From: an uncultured Clostridia bacterium
GTDB lineage: Bacteria > Bacillota > Clostridia > Christensenellales > Borkfalkiaceae
Reading direction: 5' to 3'
DNA: 37,966 nt
Assembly (NCBI GenBank): GCA_944328845.1
Contig: CALVHV010000008.1
Location: forward strand, 1-37,966
Below, piece by piece: positions 1 to 6,843 of this stretch; within the stretch, counting starts at the first letter, position 1; every line of letters starts with the position of its first letter. The position numbers and the translations under genes are program-made. The notes beneath the pieces were generated by a model, which saw only the letters and a list, made by a program, of their open reading frames with translations, was not told the origin of the DNA and did no database searches.

Positions 1-7
1 CATAAAT

Positions 8-256
8 TTATGTCTTTACAATAACATACGTCCATTCTTTTCGATTGCTGTCCTTAATCATACGCTGAAAATCAGGACGGTTATCGTTCGTGCCCGTCAT
101 AGCACGGTCGATATAAGTATCCAGAATCAAAATATCATTTTTTTGCGCATATTCTTCACAGACACGAAGCTGACCTTCGATAGACTGCTCTGTCTGACTG
201 TCAGAAGAATACCTCGCATAGATGACTGCTGTTTTTATTACTTTTTTACCCTGCAT
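8..256 (-). pseudogene. Large serine recombinase, N-terminal fragment
   Basis: This 82-residue product is the start of a serine recombinase catalytic domain. It has the YARYSSDSQTEQSIEGQ block with the nucleophile serine region, then EEYAQKND and an IDRAMTGTNDNRPDFQRM segment, as in recombinases of Firmicutes integrative elements. The start is the ATG at 254-256, with GGAGG six bases upstream; the reading frame also extends 21 codons further upstream without a comparable ribosome site. The frame ends at a TAA at 8-10 just after YVIVKT, where intact relatives continue with a Y/H-K-L/F-D-R-F segment and several hundred more residues. Bases 1-13 read in another frame give H-K-F-M, resembling that continuation, so a frameshift is likely. 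It lies downstream of rep on the same strand. Confidence 0.7.
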
Positions 257-353
257 ATTGCTCCTCCTTTTTCTTTGATTTTTCGTCTTTCGGCGGAGAC
301 CAAACAAACGGAAACGCATAGTCTTTCCCTTATCTATTTTATCTGCTTCTTTC

Positions 354-393
354 CGTCAAGGGTTGCCGAAGGCAATACACTTTACCCTTGACG
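354..393. repeat. Inverted repeat between rep and recombinase
   Basis: The 10-base arm CGTCAAGGGT at 354-363 is exactly complementary to 384-393. A second small stem (TTGCC at 363-367, GGCAA at 371-375) is nested inside. No T-run follows on either strand, so this is not a typical intrinsic terminator. It lies in the 183-base gap between rep and the recombinase and could be a processing or attenuation hairpin. Confidence 0.6.
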
Positions 394-439
394 AAAAGGG
401 CGTTTCCGTTTACACTCTCCGCCCGAAAGACAAATGATT

Positions 440-1321
440 TTAATTCGCCTTCGGCATTTTTTCGATCACTTCGGGACTCACTTTCCCCATGATCTCCCCG
501 TCTACCATACAGGTAAAGTCGCGGGCAAGTATGTACTTAAAGCCGTGTTCCTCATCTCCCATCTTGCAAAGAATATCGCCGTCCAAAACATCAGACACGA
601 TATACGTTTTCAGACCCCGAGAATAAACTACTTTTTCATCGTTCTTGCTGATGTATTTGAGCATATACTTGATACTGTCGCCGACCTCAAAGGCATTGTT
701 GACCTTTGAAAAGTCGCTCCTGCCGAACCTCTCATTGAAAAAGCTGTTCTGTATGCTCTTTTCGCGTTTGTGCCGCTTGATACTGTAATCTTCATGCTCT
801 TCCAATTCACCCGGCATTTCGCCCTCCGGGATATAGGTAAGTGCATGGAAATGTAACCGCTGCCCCAATTCGCCGCGTTCCCATGCACCCATATACCGCC
901 AGTCTCGCCTTGAAGAGAGATGATAAAGCGTATTCATAAGTGATTTACGGAAAGTTTCCTCCGTATGCTTTTCGGAATCATATGTATAAGTACAAAAGTA
1001 ATTCCATCTGTTCGTGTAGCCCCGACGTATCATTCGTTTATACCGCTCCCAACGGTTACGACTTAGTCTGTTAAAATGTTCTTCCACAAATTGCTCCGCT
1101 TCGTCCTTGTCCTTAAACATGGGCGTAAACTCCTGCAACAATTTCGCTTTACGGTTTGTTCTCTTGCCCTTGGATTTAGTAAAAGCCGTTTCAAACTGTT
1201 GGAGTTCCTCGCTCTTTTCTCGTTTCTTTCGTTGCCGTCTCGGTTTGTAAGGCTTTTCCGTATGAGGTATAGCGATCCAGTTACTGCCGTCGTTGTAGAT
1301 CTTTGCCGCAAGAAGGTTCAT
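440..1321 (-). CDS. Rolling-circle replication initiator (HUH-type Rep)
   Basis: A 293-aa protein expected to nick one DNA strand and start rolling-circle replication of the element. The HUH metal motif is H157-F158-H159 (RLHFHALTY). A WNYFCTYTYDS segment at about 106-116 fits Rep motif I. Y219 and Y223 in IKYMLKYISK are candidates for the nicking tyrosine. The N-terminus is strongly basic (RRQRKKREK). The length and the conserved KVSPEVIEKM tail match the ORF2/G2P-like Rep proteins common on Firmicutes mobile elements. The ATG overlaps the upstream 47-codon gene by four bases (ATGA), suggesting coupled translation. The serine recombinase fragment follows on the same strand. The family call is firm; which tyrosine is catalytic is inferred. 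Confidence 0.85.
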   Translation of the reverse strand: MNLLAAKIYNDGSNWIAIPHTEKPYKPRRQRKKREKSEELQQFETAFTKSKGKRTNRKAKLLQEFTPMFKDKDEAEQFVEEHFNRLSRNRWERYKRMIRRGYTNRWNYFCTYTYDSEKHTEETFRKSLMNTLYHLSSRRDWRYMGAWERGELGQRLHFHALTYIPEGEMPGELEEHEDYSIKRHKREKSIQNSFFNERFGRSDFSKVNNAFEVGDSIKYMLKYISKNDEKVVYSRGLKTYIVSDVLDGDILCKMGDEEHGFKYILARDFTCMVDGEIMGKVSPEVIEKMPKAN

Positions 1322-1461
1322 CTGCCACCTCCCTGCGCAAACTCGATTATGCGCTGTAAAAGCGTGGAAAACAGCAGTTCCTTCTCAGATACAAGCAAAG
1401 AAGAAATATCCCCCTTCCCTATCGCCGTTACAATAAAATCTTGAGTCTTGTTTCCCTGCAA
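1318..1461 (-). CDS. Small protein upstream of rep (47 aa)
   Basis: This short frame ends in ATGA, shared with the rep start, so translation is probably coupled. I chose the TTG at 1459-1461 because GGAGG lies eight bases upstream of it. The open frame reaches further, to a TTG at 1512, but that start falls in the arm of a long inverted repeat and lacks a ribosome site. The product begins QGNKTQDFIVTAIGKGD and looks like a compact helical polypeptide without a recognised domain. Its position suggests a copy-number or Rep-associated role, but that is inference from context only. The start codon and its ribosome site lie inside a hairpin (1457-1490). Confidence 0.6.
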   Translation of the reverse strand: MQGNKTQDFIVTAIGKGDISSLLVSEKELLFSTLLQRIIEFAQGGGR

Positions 1462-1490
1462 ATTTTTGTCCTCCGAAGAAAAAATTTGCA
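1457..1490 (-). promoter_or_regulatory. Hairpin enclosing start site of the 47-aa gene
   Basis: Perfect 11-base arms TGCAAATTTTT (1457-1467) and AAAAATTTGCA (1480-1490) flank a 12-base loop. On the minus-strand transcript the GGAGG ribosome site is in the loop and the UUG start is in the 3' arm. Folding would mask the start codon, and through the ATGA overlap it could also limit Rep translation. The structure is seen in the sequence; the regulatory role is inferred. Confidence 0.5.
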
Positions 1491-1497
1491 CGAAAAA

Positions 1498-1561
1498 AAG
1501 GGCATAGCACAAAAGAGAGAAATCCCAGTTAGTTAGTTTCTTTCTTTTATGTTATGCCCTT
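1498..1561. repeat. Long inverted repeat, candidate replication origin
   Basis: Arms 1498-1522 and 1537-1561 match at 22 of 25 positions around a 14-base centre containing AGTTAGTTAG. The repeat lies just upstream of the small gene and rep, where rolling-circle elements often carry their double-strand origin. Two of the three mismatches become G-T pairs on the plus strand. A second GC-rich hairpin follows at about 1574-1600 (CCCCGA...TCGGGG). Origin function is inferred from the position next to an HUH Rep. Confidence 0.5.
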
Positions 1562-1733
1562 GAAGATAACGACCCCGCCCCGACTCTTCCGCTCGGGGTA
1601 ACGGCGCGGCTTTTTTGCCCGCTACAATCTCAATGGTATCGCTTCACGGCTAATCTATTCTTAATCTTTCAAATCAAATCATAAATCAGCTCTCTTATTC
1701 AGTTGCAGTGCCCCTTTTCAGGTGCATACAAGT

Positions 1734-1762
1734 ATTATACACCTTACAAAAGAAAAAGTCAA
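1734..1762 (-). promoter_or_regulatory. Sigma-A promoter of the rep transcript
   Basis: On the minus strand TTGACT (1757-1762) and TATAAT (1734-1739) are separated by 17 bases. The predicted transcript starts near 1727 and has a leader of about 265 bases before the small gene, containing both inverted repeats. This is close to consensus. Confidence 0.75.
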
Positions 1763-1764
1763 AC

Positions 1765-1800
1765 ATATGTTCACATATTTTTAGAAAAATTTAGAAAAAT
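1765..1800. promoter_or_regulatory. Dyad and 10-bp tandem repeat upstream of rep promoter
   Basis: A perfect dyad ATATGT-TC-ACATAT occupies 1765-1778, immediately upstream of the -35 box. It is followed by two exact tandem copies of TTAGAAAAAT (1781-1790 and 1791-1800). The dyad could be a repressor site and the tandem repeats iteron-like or curved DNA. Nothing in the window identifies the protein that would bind. Confidence 0.4.
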
Positions 1801-1870
1801 TTTTTCCGGTTATCCACAATTCAAGAGAACACGCAATGCGAACGAACAAAAATACACAGTCCTTGCTAAG

Positions 1871-1946
1871 AAAGCCCGCCCGCCGCGATAAAAAAAGCAA
1901 TCCGCAAGCGGGTCAGCGCGGATGCCTTTTTCGCGGCGGGCTTTGC
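1871..1946. terminator. Nested hairpin terminator
   Basis: An inner stem ATCCGC (1900-1905) / GCGGAT (1918-1923) is followed on the minus strand by a run of seven T (1896 to 1890). It is enclosed by an outer GC-rich stem, AAAGCCCGC and CGCG at 1871-1887 with CGCGGCGGGCTTT near 1931-1943. On the plus strand five T follow the inner stem. It could end the minus-strand operon arriving from 2432 and insulate the mobile element. Confidence 0.6.
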
Positions 1947-2028
1947 TGTAGTGGCATGTTTTTCTTGTTTCGTCCGTTTGGAACAGATGCTTTTCCGCAC
2001 CGCATGAATTGTTTTGTTTTAGTTGGTT

Positions 2029-2096
2029 TTAGGCGTGAGCTTGTCTGCGGCGGCGCGTAGCGCCGCCGCACTCGTCTATGACAAGCTCACGCCTAA
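2029..2096. repeat. 68-bp near-perfect palindrome
   Basis: A 17-base arm TTAGGCGTGAGCTTGTC (2029-2045) is exactly complementary to 2080-2096. Inside it, TGCGGCGGCGC (2046-2056) is exactly complementary to 2060-2070 around a three-base loop, leaving only 2071-2079 unpaired. There is no T-run after it on either strand. It lies near the boundary between the mobile element and the chromosomal operon, so it may mark an element end or be a chromosomal repeat. Confidence 0.7.
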
Positions 2097-2431
2097 CTGC
2101 CTCTTAAATATACCTGTTTGACAATTCAGCGTAGGAAGAGGTAGTAAAAAGGATGACCTCTTTCGCGGTAGTTCGCGCAAACCTTGCGGCATTTTTCTTG
2201 ATTTCATCACTCCACATCCCGTCCGAAATTCGATTCGCACTACCAATTCTACCCGTGGTGGCAACCGATCCGCACAGCTATGAGCGTATGCAAAAAACCA
2301 ACGCTTTTGACATCGTTTTTTTGCATATGTATACTCTTTTTTGCAGGCGCACCTGTAACTCTCTTCCATTCCCATTGGGAGCAAAACGGTTTTTCTGGCG
2401 CACAGCAGTTCGTTTTGAGCTAATCGCACGC
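2097..2431. other. Intergenic region, no supported gene
   Basis: I see no convincing gene between the palindrome and the stop of the 701-aa protein. The frames here lack ribosome sites and protein-like composition. Minus-strand bases around 2165-2215 encode a KKNAARFARTT string that recurs in similar form near 26,425-26,460, so this may be a degenerate dispersed repeat. No clear hairpin terminator is visible directly after the operon. Confidence 0.5.
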
Positions 2432-4537
2432 CTATTTTTCAAAGCAATCGGCCAATCCTTTTAGGCGGATTAATTTTTCCAGCAGTATATTTTCGTCGTA
2501 AAAATAGTGGTTGCTCGCCTCAAACCCGATAGAAGCATCTTCGCTCGTCAGACGATACAGTCGTAAGACGTTTTTGTATTCCCGTTCCAAAAGGTCTAAA
2601 ACGGCTTTTCTGTCCGCAAATCCCCTTTGTTTATGTAGGACGAACCTAGTATAAAGAGCGGCAGACAGAAAATGGCTTTGGCAGGCAACAGCACATCGGT
2701 AAAGCTGCTTAAAACGGGAAGATTCCTTCTGCGGCAACAATTTTATCCCCTCTCCCCACTCTTCGGCAAGCTTTTCCATCAAAAGGGCATACCGTTCGGC
2801 ACCATAAGGAGCGGAATATTCTTCCACCGCATCGTATGGAAAACAGACCATCCCCGGAGAGAGAGGGACAGATCTTTTTTGCCAGAGCAAACCTGGCCCA
2901 ATCGTGACAGGAGATTTATACAAAACTTCCACGCTGAAAGGATAATTGCGAAAAGCCGCGGCAAACTGCTCCGTCGCCGCGCGTATGCGCTCCGCTTCCT
3001 CGCCGCATTCCGCCTTCAGCCATCCTTCAAGATCGCATTTTCCTCCCTTACAGAAATTTACCAGAGAGAGCAGGGGCGAAGGATAACCGCCCAGCGTCCA
3101 GCTCAACATGTAGTTTTCGATATGCAAAGAAGACAGCGCGTTCAAATGCTCCGCCTGCAACGGAAAGACGGGAATAAAAGGTACGGCACTGCATTCCCAG
3201 CTGTTGTTCAGCTGGATCTTTGCCCAAACCTTGTGTCCTTTTTTCCGCGCATACTCCCATGTTTTTCTACTTATCTCGCTCGGCCCGGGGTGAGAAACAG
3301 AATAATCGATAACTTCGCTTTCAACTCCGCAAACGGAAAATTTTTTTCCGTATTCGCTGACGCACATGACTTCGATGCCCTTTTCCATGCGGTCAATCCC
3401 TTCCCAAAGCATCTGCTCGTCCCAATTCATAAAGGGAGACCACCCCCAAAGACTGGCTATGACCCGCGCGGACGAGCCCGATTTTTTTACTCCACGATAA
3501 ATAAGATTGTTGACGGTGGCAGCAATGTCCTGCGGACAACAGTCCTTGCACCGTTCACAATGCGTTTTCCCCCTGGAAAAGCAATGCGTGTAATTTTCGG
3601 ACATGGTTATAGTAATAACTCCTCTCAACTCTGGCACGGCGACCAGCAGAGAGCGGACCGCCTCTTCCAGATATTCCTGAGAAGCGCTCTTTCGCATGCA
3701 CAAAGCGGCGCAACCATCCTTTTCCTGCCCGTAAAAAGCATCGGACAGTTTTGAAGCGGGTACGGCGCGCGGCTCGTTTAGATACAAATATAGTCCAATC
3801 TTATACTTTTTACACCATGCCGTAAGCAAAGCAAGATTCTTTCGGCGCTTTTCATATCCCCTACTCAATTCTTCATTGAAGGGACAAGGTGAAAGTTTCT
3901 GCAACTGCCCGTAGATCCACACGCCGGTTATTCCCCGATCCCGCAAACGCTTCAAATAGTCATCCGAATAGGAAGAGAAATCACCGCTATCCAAAAGATT
4001 TCCGAACAGAGAAGAATAACTGTAGATGACGCGTTCCCCCGTTTCGCTAGCAGAAAGCGGGGAACACGGACCGCTATGCGCATAAAAATCGAATGGCTGT
4101 ACCTGTTTAGGACAGTATACGCCCTTTACAAAAGTGCCGATACGTCGTGTTTCTTGCTCTTGCTCCTCAGTCAAAGGGGCATAGACGGGCACCGTACATC
4201 GAATTTTCTTTCCCAGTTTCACCGAAAGGAAATCATCCTCCCGCAAGATCATGCGATACGATCCTTCATCTGTTCCCAGCAATTGCGCAATGGCGCTCTC
4301 CGGAAGCAGATCCCAGTTGCTGCGAATAATGGTAACGTAACCTTTGCGAATCCATGTTTCGTCTTCAGACACCCCGCCAAGCCCCATTTTTTTGGCTTCT
4401 TCCGTCAGTGTCTGCGTATCCATACCCAACAAGCGAGCCAAAATGCGTGCAGGTACTTTTCCGTAATTACGGAAAAGCACCTGTTGCCACCTGGTAGGAA
4501 AATCGTTCTGAAATTGATTTTGACTGTTTTGTCCCAT
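2432..4537 (-). CDS. 701-aa protein: helical N-terminus plus glycosidase-like TIM barrel
   Basis: Residues 20-110 are predicted helical and contain two similar LLG-type segments (RILARLLGMDTQTL and SAIAQLLGTDEGSY) that resemble helix-turn-helix or repeat motifs. From about 185 the protein looks like a beta/alpha barrel: DYLKRLRDRGITGVWIYGQL, then YKIGLYLYLNEPRAVP, then GVITITMSENYTHC followed by CERCKDCC, then VIASLWGWSP. This recalls poorly characterised barrel proteins related to GH20-type hexosaminidases, with the SENYTHC region a possible active or metal site. There is no signal peptide, so it should act in the cytosol. It is last in the operon, two bases after the creatininase stop. Catalysis is not demonstrated by any motif I am sure of. 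Confidence 0.6.
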   Translation of the reverse strand: MGQNSQNQFQNDFPTRWQQVLFRNYGKVPARILARLLGMDTQTLTEEAKKMGLGGVSEDETWIRKGYVTIIRSNWDLLPESAIAQLLGTDEGSYRMILREDDFLSVKLGKKIRCTVPVYAPLTEEQEQETRRIGTFVKGVYCPKQVQPFDFYAHSGPCSPLSASETGERVIYSYSSLFGNLLDSGDFSSYSDDYLKRLRDRGITGVWIYGQLQKLSPCPFNEELSRGYEKRRKNLALLTAWCKKYKIGLYLYLNEPRAVPASKLSDAFYGQEKDGCAALCMRKSASQEYLEEAVRSLLVAVPELRGVITITMSENYTHCFSRGKTHCERCKDCCPQDIAATVNNLIYRGVKKSGSSARVIASLWGWSPFMNWDEQMLWEGIDRMEKGIEVMCVSEYGKKFSVCGVESEVIDYSVSHPGPSEISRKTWEYARKKGHKVWAKIQLNNSWECSAVPFIPVFPLQAEHLNALSSLHIENYMLSWTLGGYPSPLLSLVNFCKGGKCDLEGWLKAECGEEAERIRAATEQFAAAFRNYPFSVEVLYKSPVTIGPGLLWQKRSVPLSPGMVCFPYDAVEEYSAPYGAERYALLMEKLAEEWGEGIKLLPQKESSRFKQLYRCAVACQSHFLSAALYTRFVLHKQRGFADRKAVLDLLEREYKNVLRLYRLTSEDASIGFEASNHYFYDENILLEKLIRLKGLADCFEK

Positions 4538-4539
4538 TT

Positions 4540-5274
4540 TTAGCAGATTTCCTTTTCAAGATAGTCCAAAGAGAGCCGTACCATGCGCCTGCCAAGTTCT
4601 GCGTTTGCTTTTTTGGCGCTCACCGTAAACCAATGCGGTTTATCGTCTATTCTCGAAAGGTCCACGCAATGCGGATACAGCGCCATCAGGATGGAGCTTT
4701 CAAATTCGCCCGCATGATCGTAGCCCGTGGCGTTCTGCACCTGCGTGCTCATGGTGGGGATGACCTTGATCCATTGGAAAGGGTTGTTTGCCCCTTCCAG
4801 CTGTTGATAGTAATCGGAATACGATTCGCTGCCCCACCAGCCTTCCCCCAACGTCTCTTGCAGATATTCCATCGTCGCACGCTTTGCCGCCATGCGGTAA
4901 CACAGCGTCATGGGCATTTCGCATTCCTGTTCGAACTGGTGATGGATGACGACGTAAATATTGCGGAACCCCGCATACAGCAGACTGCGGAAAATGTAAT
5001 ACACATAATTTTCAAACGCACGCTCGGCAACATGCACCGTGCCGCTCTCCCGTCCGCCCACCGCATAGCTGGACGGGCTGTAATGTACGGACGGGGCGAT
5101 CATGATCTCCTTGCGCTTTGCAAGTTCTTTGAGAAGCCCTTCCGCTACCAGCGTATCGCAGCCAAACGCACAGTGCGGCCCGTGATACTCTACCGTACCA
5201 CCCGCAAAGACGAGCGGAATACGCTCGCGAATGACACGCTGCGTATCCTTGGGAAAACTTTCATCCAAAAACAT
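4540..5274 (-). CDS. Creatininase-family amidohydrolase
   Basis: At 244 aa this is the usual length of the creatininase (creatinine amidohydrolase) superfamily, metal-dependent enzymes that hydrolyse cyclic or linear amides. E29, H31 and D40 in GGTVEYHGPHCAFGCD match the N-terminal metal ligands, and GYDHAGEFESS near 184-194 is the family's HAGE signature. The central NGH-type motif is replaced by VIHHQFEQE, so the second-metal glutamate is not obvious. No signal peptide is seen, so it is cytosolic. It follows the rhodopsin-transducer-like gene by nine bases and precedes the 701-aa protein by two. With a creatinase-like protein two genes upstream, the pair may act in sequence on an amide substrate. 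Other members act on mycofactocin or formamide-type substrates, so creatinine itself is not assured. Confidence 0.8.
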   Translation of the reverse strand: MFLDESFPKDTQRVIRERIPLVFAGGTVEYHGPHCAFGCDTLVAEGLLKELAKRKEIMIAPSVHYSPSSYAVGGRESGTVHVAERAFENYVYYIFRSLLYAGFRNIYVVIHHQFEQECEMPMTLCYRMAAKRATMEYLQETLGEGWWGSESYSDYYQQLEGANNPFQWIKVIPTMSTQVQNATGYDHAGEFESSILMALYPHCVDLSRIDDKPHWFTVSAKKANAELGRRMVRLSLDYLEKEIC

Positions 5275-5283
5275 TTCTTTCTC

Positions 5284-5652
5284 CTATTCCGAATATCCCA
5301 CAACCGTATAATAGGCGAGGTTGACCTGTCTGTTATCCAGTCTTCCGTATTGCACTACGATCGGTGCGGTGCTTTCCAGTTTCATGGCATACTGCTTTCC
5401 GTATGGGACAGCGTAGCCGTTCATGTCCGAACGTTTATTCATACGGAAACAGCGCACACGTTGGGGTAAGACTCTCCATTCGATCCCTTCCGCGTACTCT
5501 TCCTCTTCAAAATACAGCTTGACGCGGATAACCGCTTCCTCAGCAGAATCGTTGACGACAATCACTGATTCGTGCCCTTTCAGCACACCTTCCCCCTCTT
5601 CGGGAAGTTCGCAATCGGGGATGATCCACTCTTTCTTTCCCAGTACGCTCAT
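5284..5652 (-). CDS. Sensory rhodopsin transducer-like small protein
   Basis: The 122-aa protein starts at the ATG at 5650-5652, one base after the stop of the M24 gene. Its sequence runs LGKKEWIIPDCELPEEGEG, KGHESVIVVNDS, RVLPQRVRCFRMN and VVQYGRLDNRQVNLAYYT, the signature of the Anabaena sensory rhodopsin transducer family, a small beta-sandwich ligand-binding fold. No rhodopsin or other light-sensing gene is present. The family is widespread in non-phototrophic bacteria and is thought to bind small molecules, possibly carbohydrates. Placement between creatinase-like and creatininase-like genes suggests it senses or carries their substrate. Family assignment is strong; function is open. Confidence 0.85.
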   Translation of the reverse strand: MSVLGKKEWIIPDCELPEEGEGVLKGHESVIVVNDSAEEAVIRVKLYFEEEEYAEGIEWRVLPQRVRCFRMNKRSDMNGYAVPYGKQYAMKLESTAPIVVQYGRLDNRQVNLAYYTVVGYSE

Positions 5653-5653
5653 C

Positions 5654-6826
5654 TCAGAACCCCAGCTCGACGATCCCTTTTTTAAGGTAATCGGTATACG
5701 ATTCGTATCCGTTTTCCTTGACGGCAATGCCCTTTTCCCAGCGGCAGCCGAACGTAGGGCCGCTGATAAACGTATCGACCTGGAAGGTCATGTTCTTTTC
5801 CAGCGGATAATGGCTGTCCGTCTCCATCCAGGGAGCTTCCACCTCGATCATGCCTGTCCCGTGGCAAGGCCCGTAGACATAGTTCTTTTCATATCCCGCG
5901 TCTTTATACAACCGATAGAAATCCTTAGCGATATCACTCGCAGTCACACCGGCGCGAATGCGCTCACATGTCCATTCGTGTGCCTTGCGACAGAATTCCA
6001 CCAAGGCGCGTCTCTCGCCTTCCAATTTCCCCATTATGACAGGCAGACCGATGCTGGGCGAGTATCCGTCTATCTTTGCGGAAAGATTCAGCTGCACGAT
6101 GTCGTTTTTACCAATCTTACGATAGCTAGGACGGCTGATTGCGTGGCGGGTGGAAGCCTCGCTGAAAACGTACATAGGCAGCCCCTCGTATTCGGCGCCG
6201 TTCTCGTAGATAACGCGCTGTGCTACGCCGACCATTTCCAATTCTGTCACGCCGGGGCGCAGGTTTTTGATGACCTCGTCCGTTGCAAGCTCGATAATGC
6301 GGAACCCTTCGCGGATGCATGCAAGTTCATTTTCGCTCTTGATCTTGCGCAATTCAACCATAATTTCGTTGCATCGAACAATCTCGCTATGAGGGAAATT
6401 TTCCCGAAGGGACTCGTAAACAGGAAGGGTGCATTCGACATAGCTACCAAGCCCGATCTTGGGGGCATTGCCCGCAACGCCCAGTTGGCGGAAAACTTCC
6501 TTCATGCTCACACTGACCAGTTCCGGATAAGAGGGATCCGCCGATTCGCGGAATTCTTTGAGCACAAAGATCTTGTCCATTTTTGCAAAATCTTCCGCAA
6601 AATACTTCGACTCCGGTCCCACCAGAAGCGCAGCACTGCCGTTTGCGGCAATCGCTACGCCCGCACGCTCGAACAAGGGCCAGAACCCCGAAAAATACCT
6701 CGCGTTCGCATAGTCCGATTCGGTGGAAACGACCACCATGACGTCTAGACCGCGCTCTTTTACCAGCTGTGCAGCACGGCAGACTCTCTCTTTATATTCA
6801 GCTTCGGGAATACAAATTCTTTTCAT
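5654..6826 (-). CDS. M24-family creatinase-like hydrolase
   Basis: The 390-aa protein has the N-terminal domain and C-terminal pita-bread fold of the M24 peptidase/creatinase family (Xaa-Pro peptidases, creatinase). H228 in STRHAISRP and H322 in GPCHGTGM are kept, as is E364 in RWEKG. However, the first metal aspartates are lost: the family's DxG block reads VQLNLSAKIDGYSPSIG (N247), and the usual C-terminal glutamate is D351. Loss of the metal site, with an LN block in the same place, is typical of creatinase itself, which needs no metal. A C-N hydrolase of that kind is therefore more likely than an aminopeptidase. The start is the ATG at 6826, 17 bases after the phosphoesterase stop. Confidence 0.8.
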   Translation of the reverse strand: MKRICIPEAEYKERVCRAAQLVKERGLDVMVVVSTESDYANARYFSGFWPLFERAGVAIAANGSAALLVGPESKYFAEDFAKMDKIFVLKEFRESADPSYPELVSVSMKEVFRQLGVAGNAPKIGLGSYVECTLPVYESLRENFPHSEIVRCNEIMVELRKIKSENELACIREGFRIIELATDEVIKNLRPGVTELEMVGVAQRVIYENGAEYEGLPMYVFSEASTRHAISRPSYRKIGKNDIVQLNLSAKIDGYSPSIGLPVIMGKLEGERRALVEFCRKAHEWTCERIRAGVTASDIAKDFYRLYKDAGYEKNYVYGPCHGTGMIEVEAPWMETDSHYPLEKNMTFQVDTFISGPTFGCRWEKGIAVKENGYESYTDYLKKGIVELGF

Positions 6827-6843
6827 AATTTCATCCTTCCTTT

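Noticed and set aside
1703..2060. Small plus-strand frames between rep promoter and palindrome
   Set aside because: They overlap the promoter and terminator hairpins, lack ribosome sites and have atypical composition.
2672..3754. Long plus-strand open frame of 360 codons
   Set aside because: It lies opposite the 701-aa gene, has no ribosome site and a low-complexity, arginine/phenylalanine-rich composition; it is an antisense shadow.
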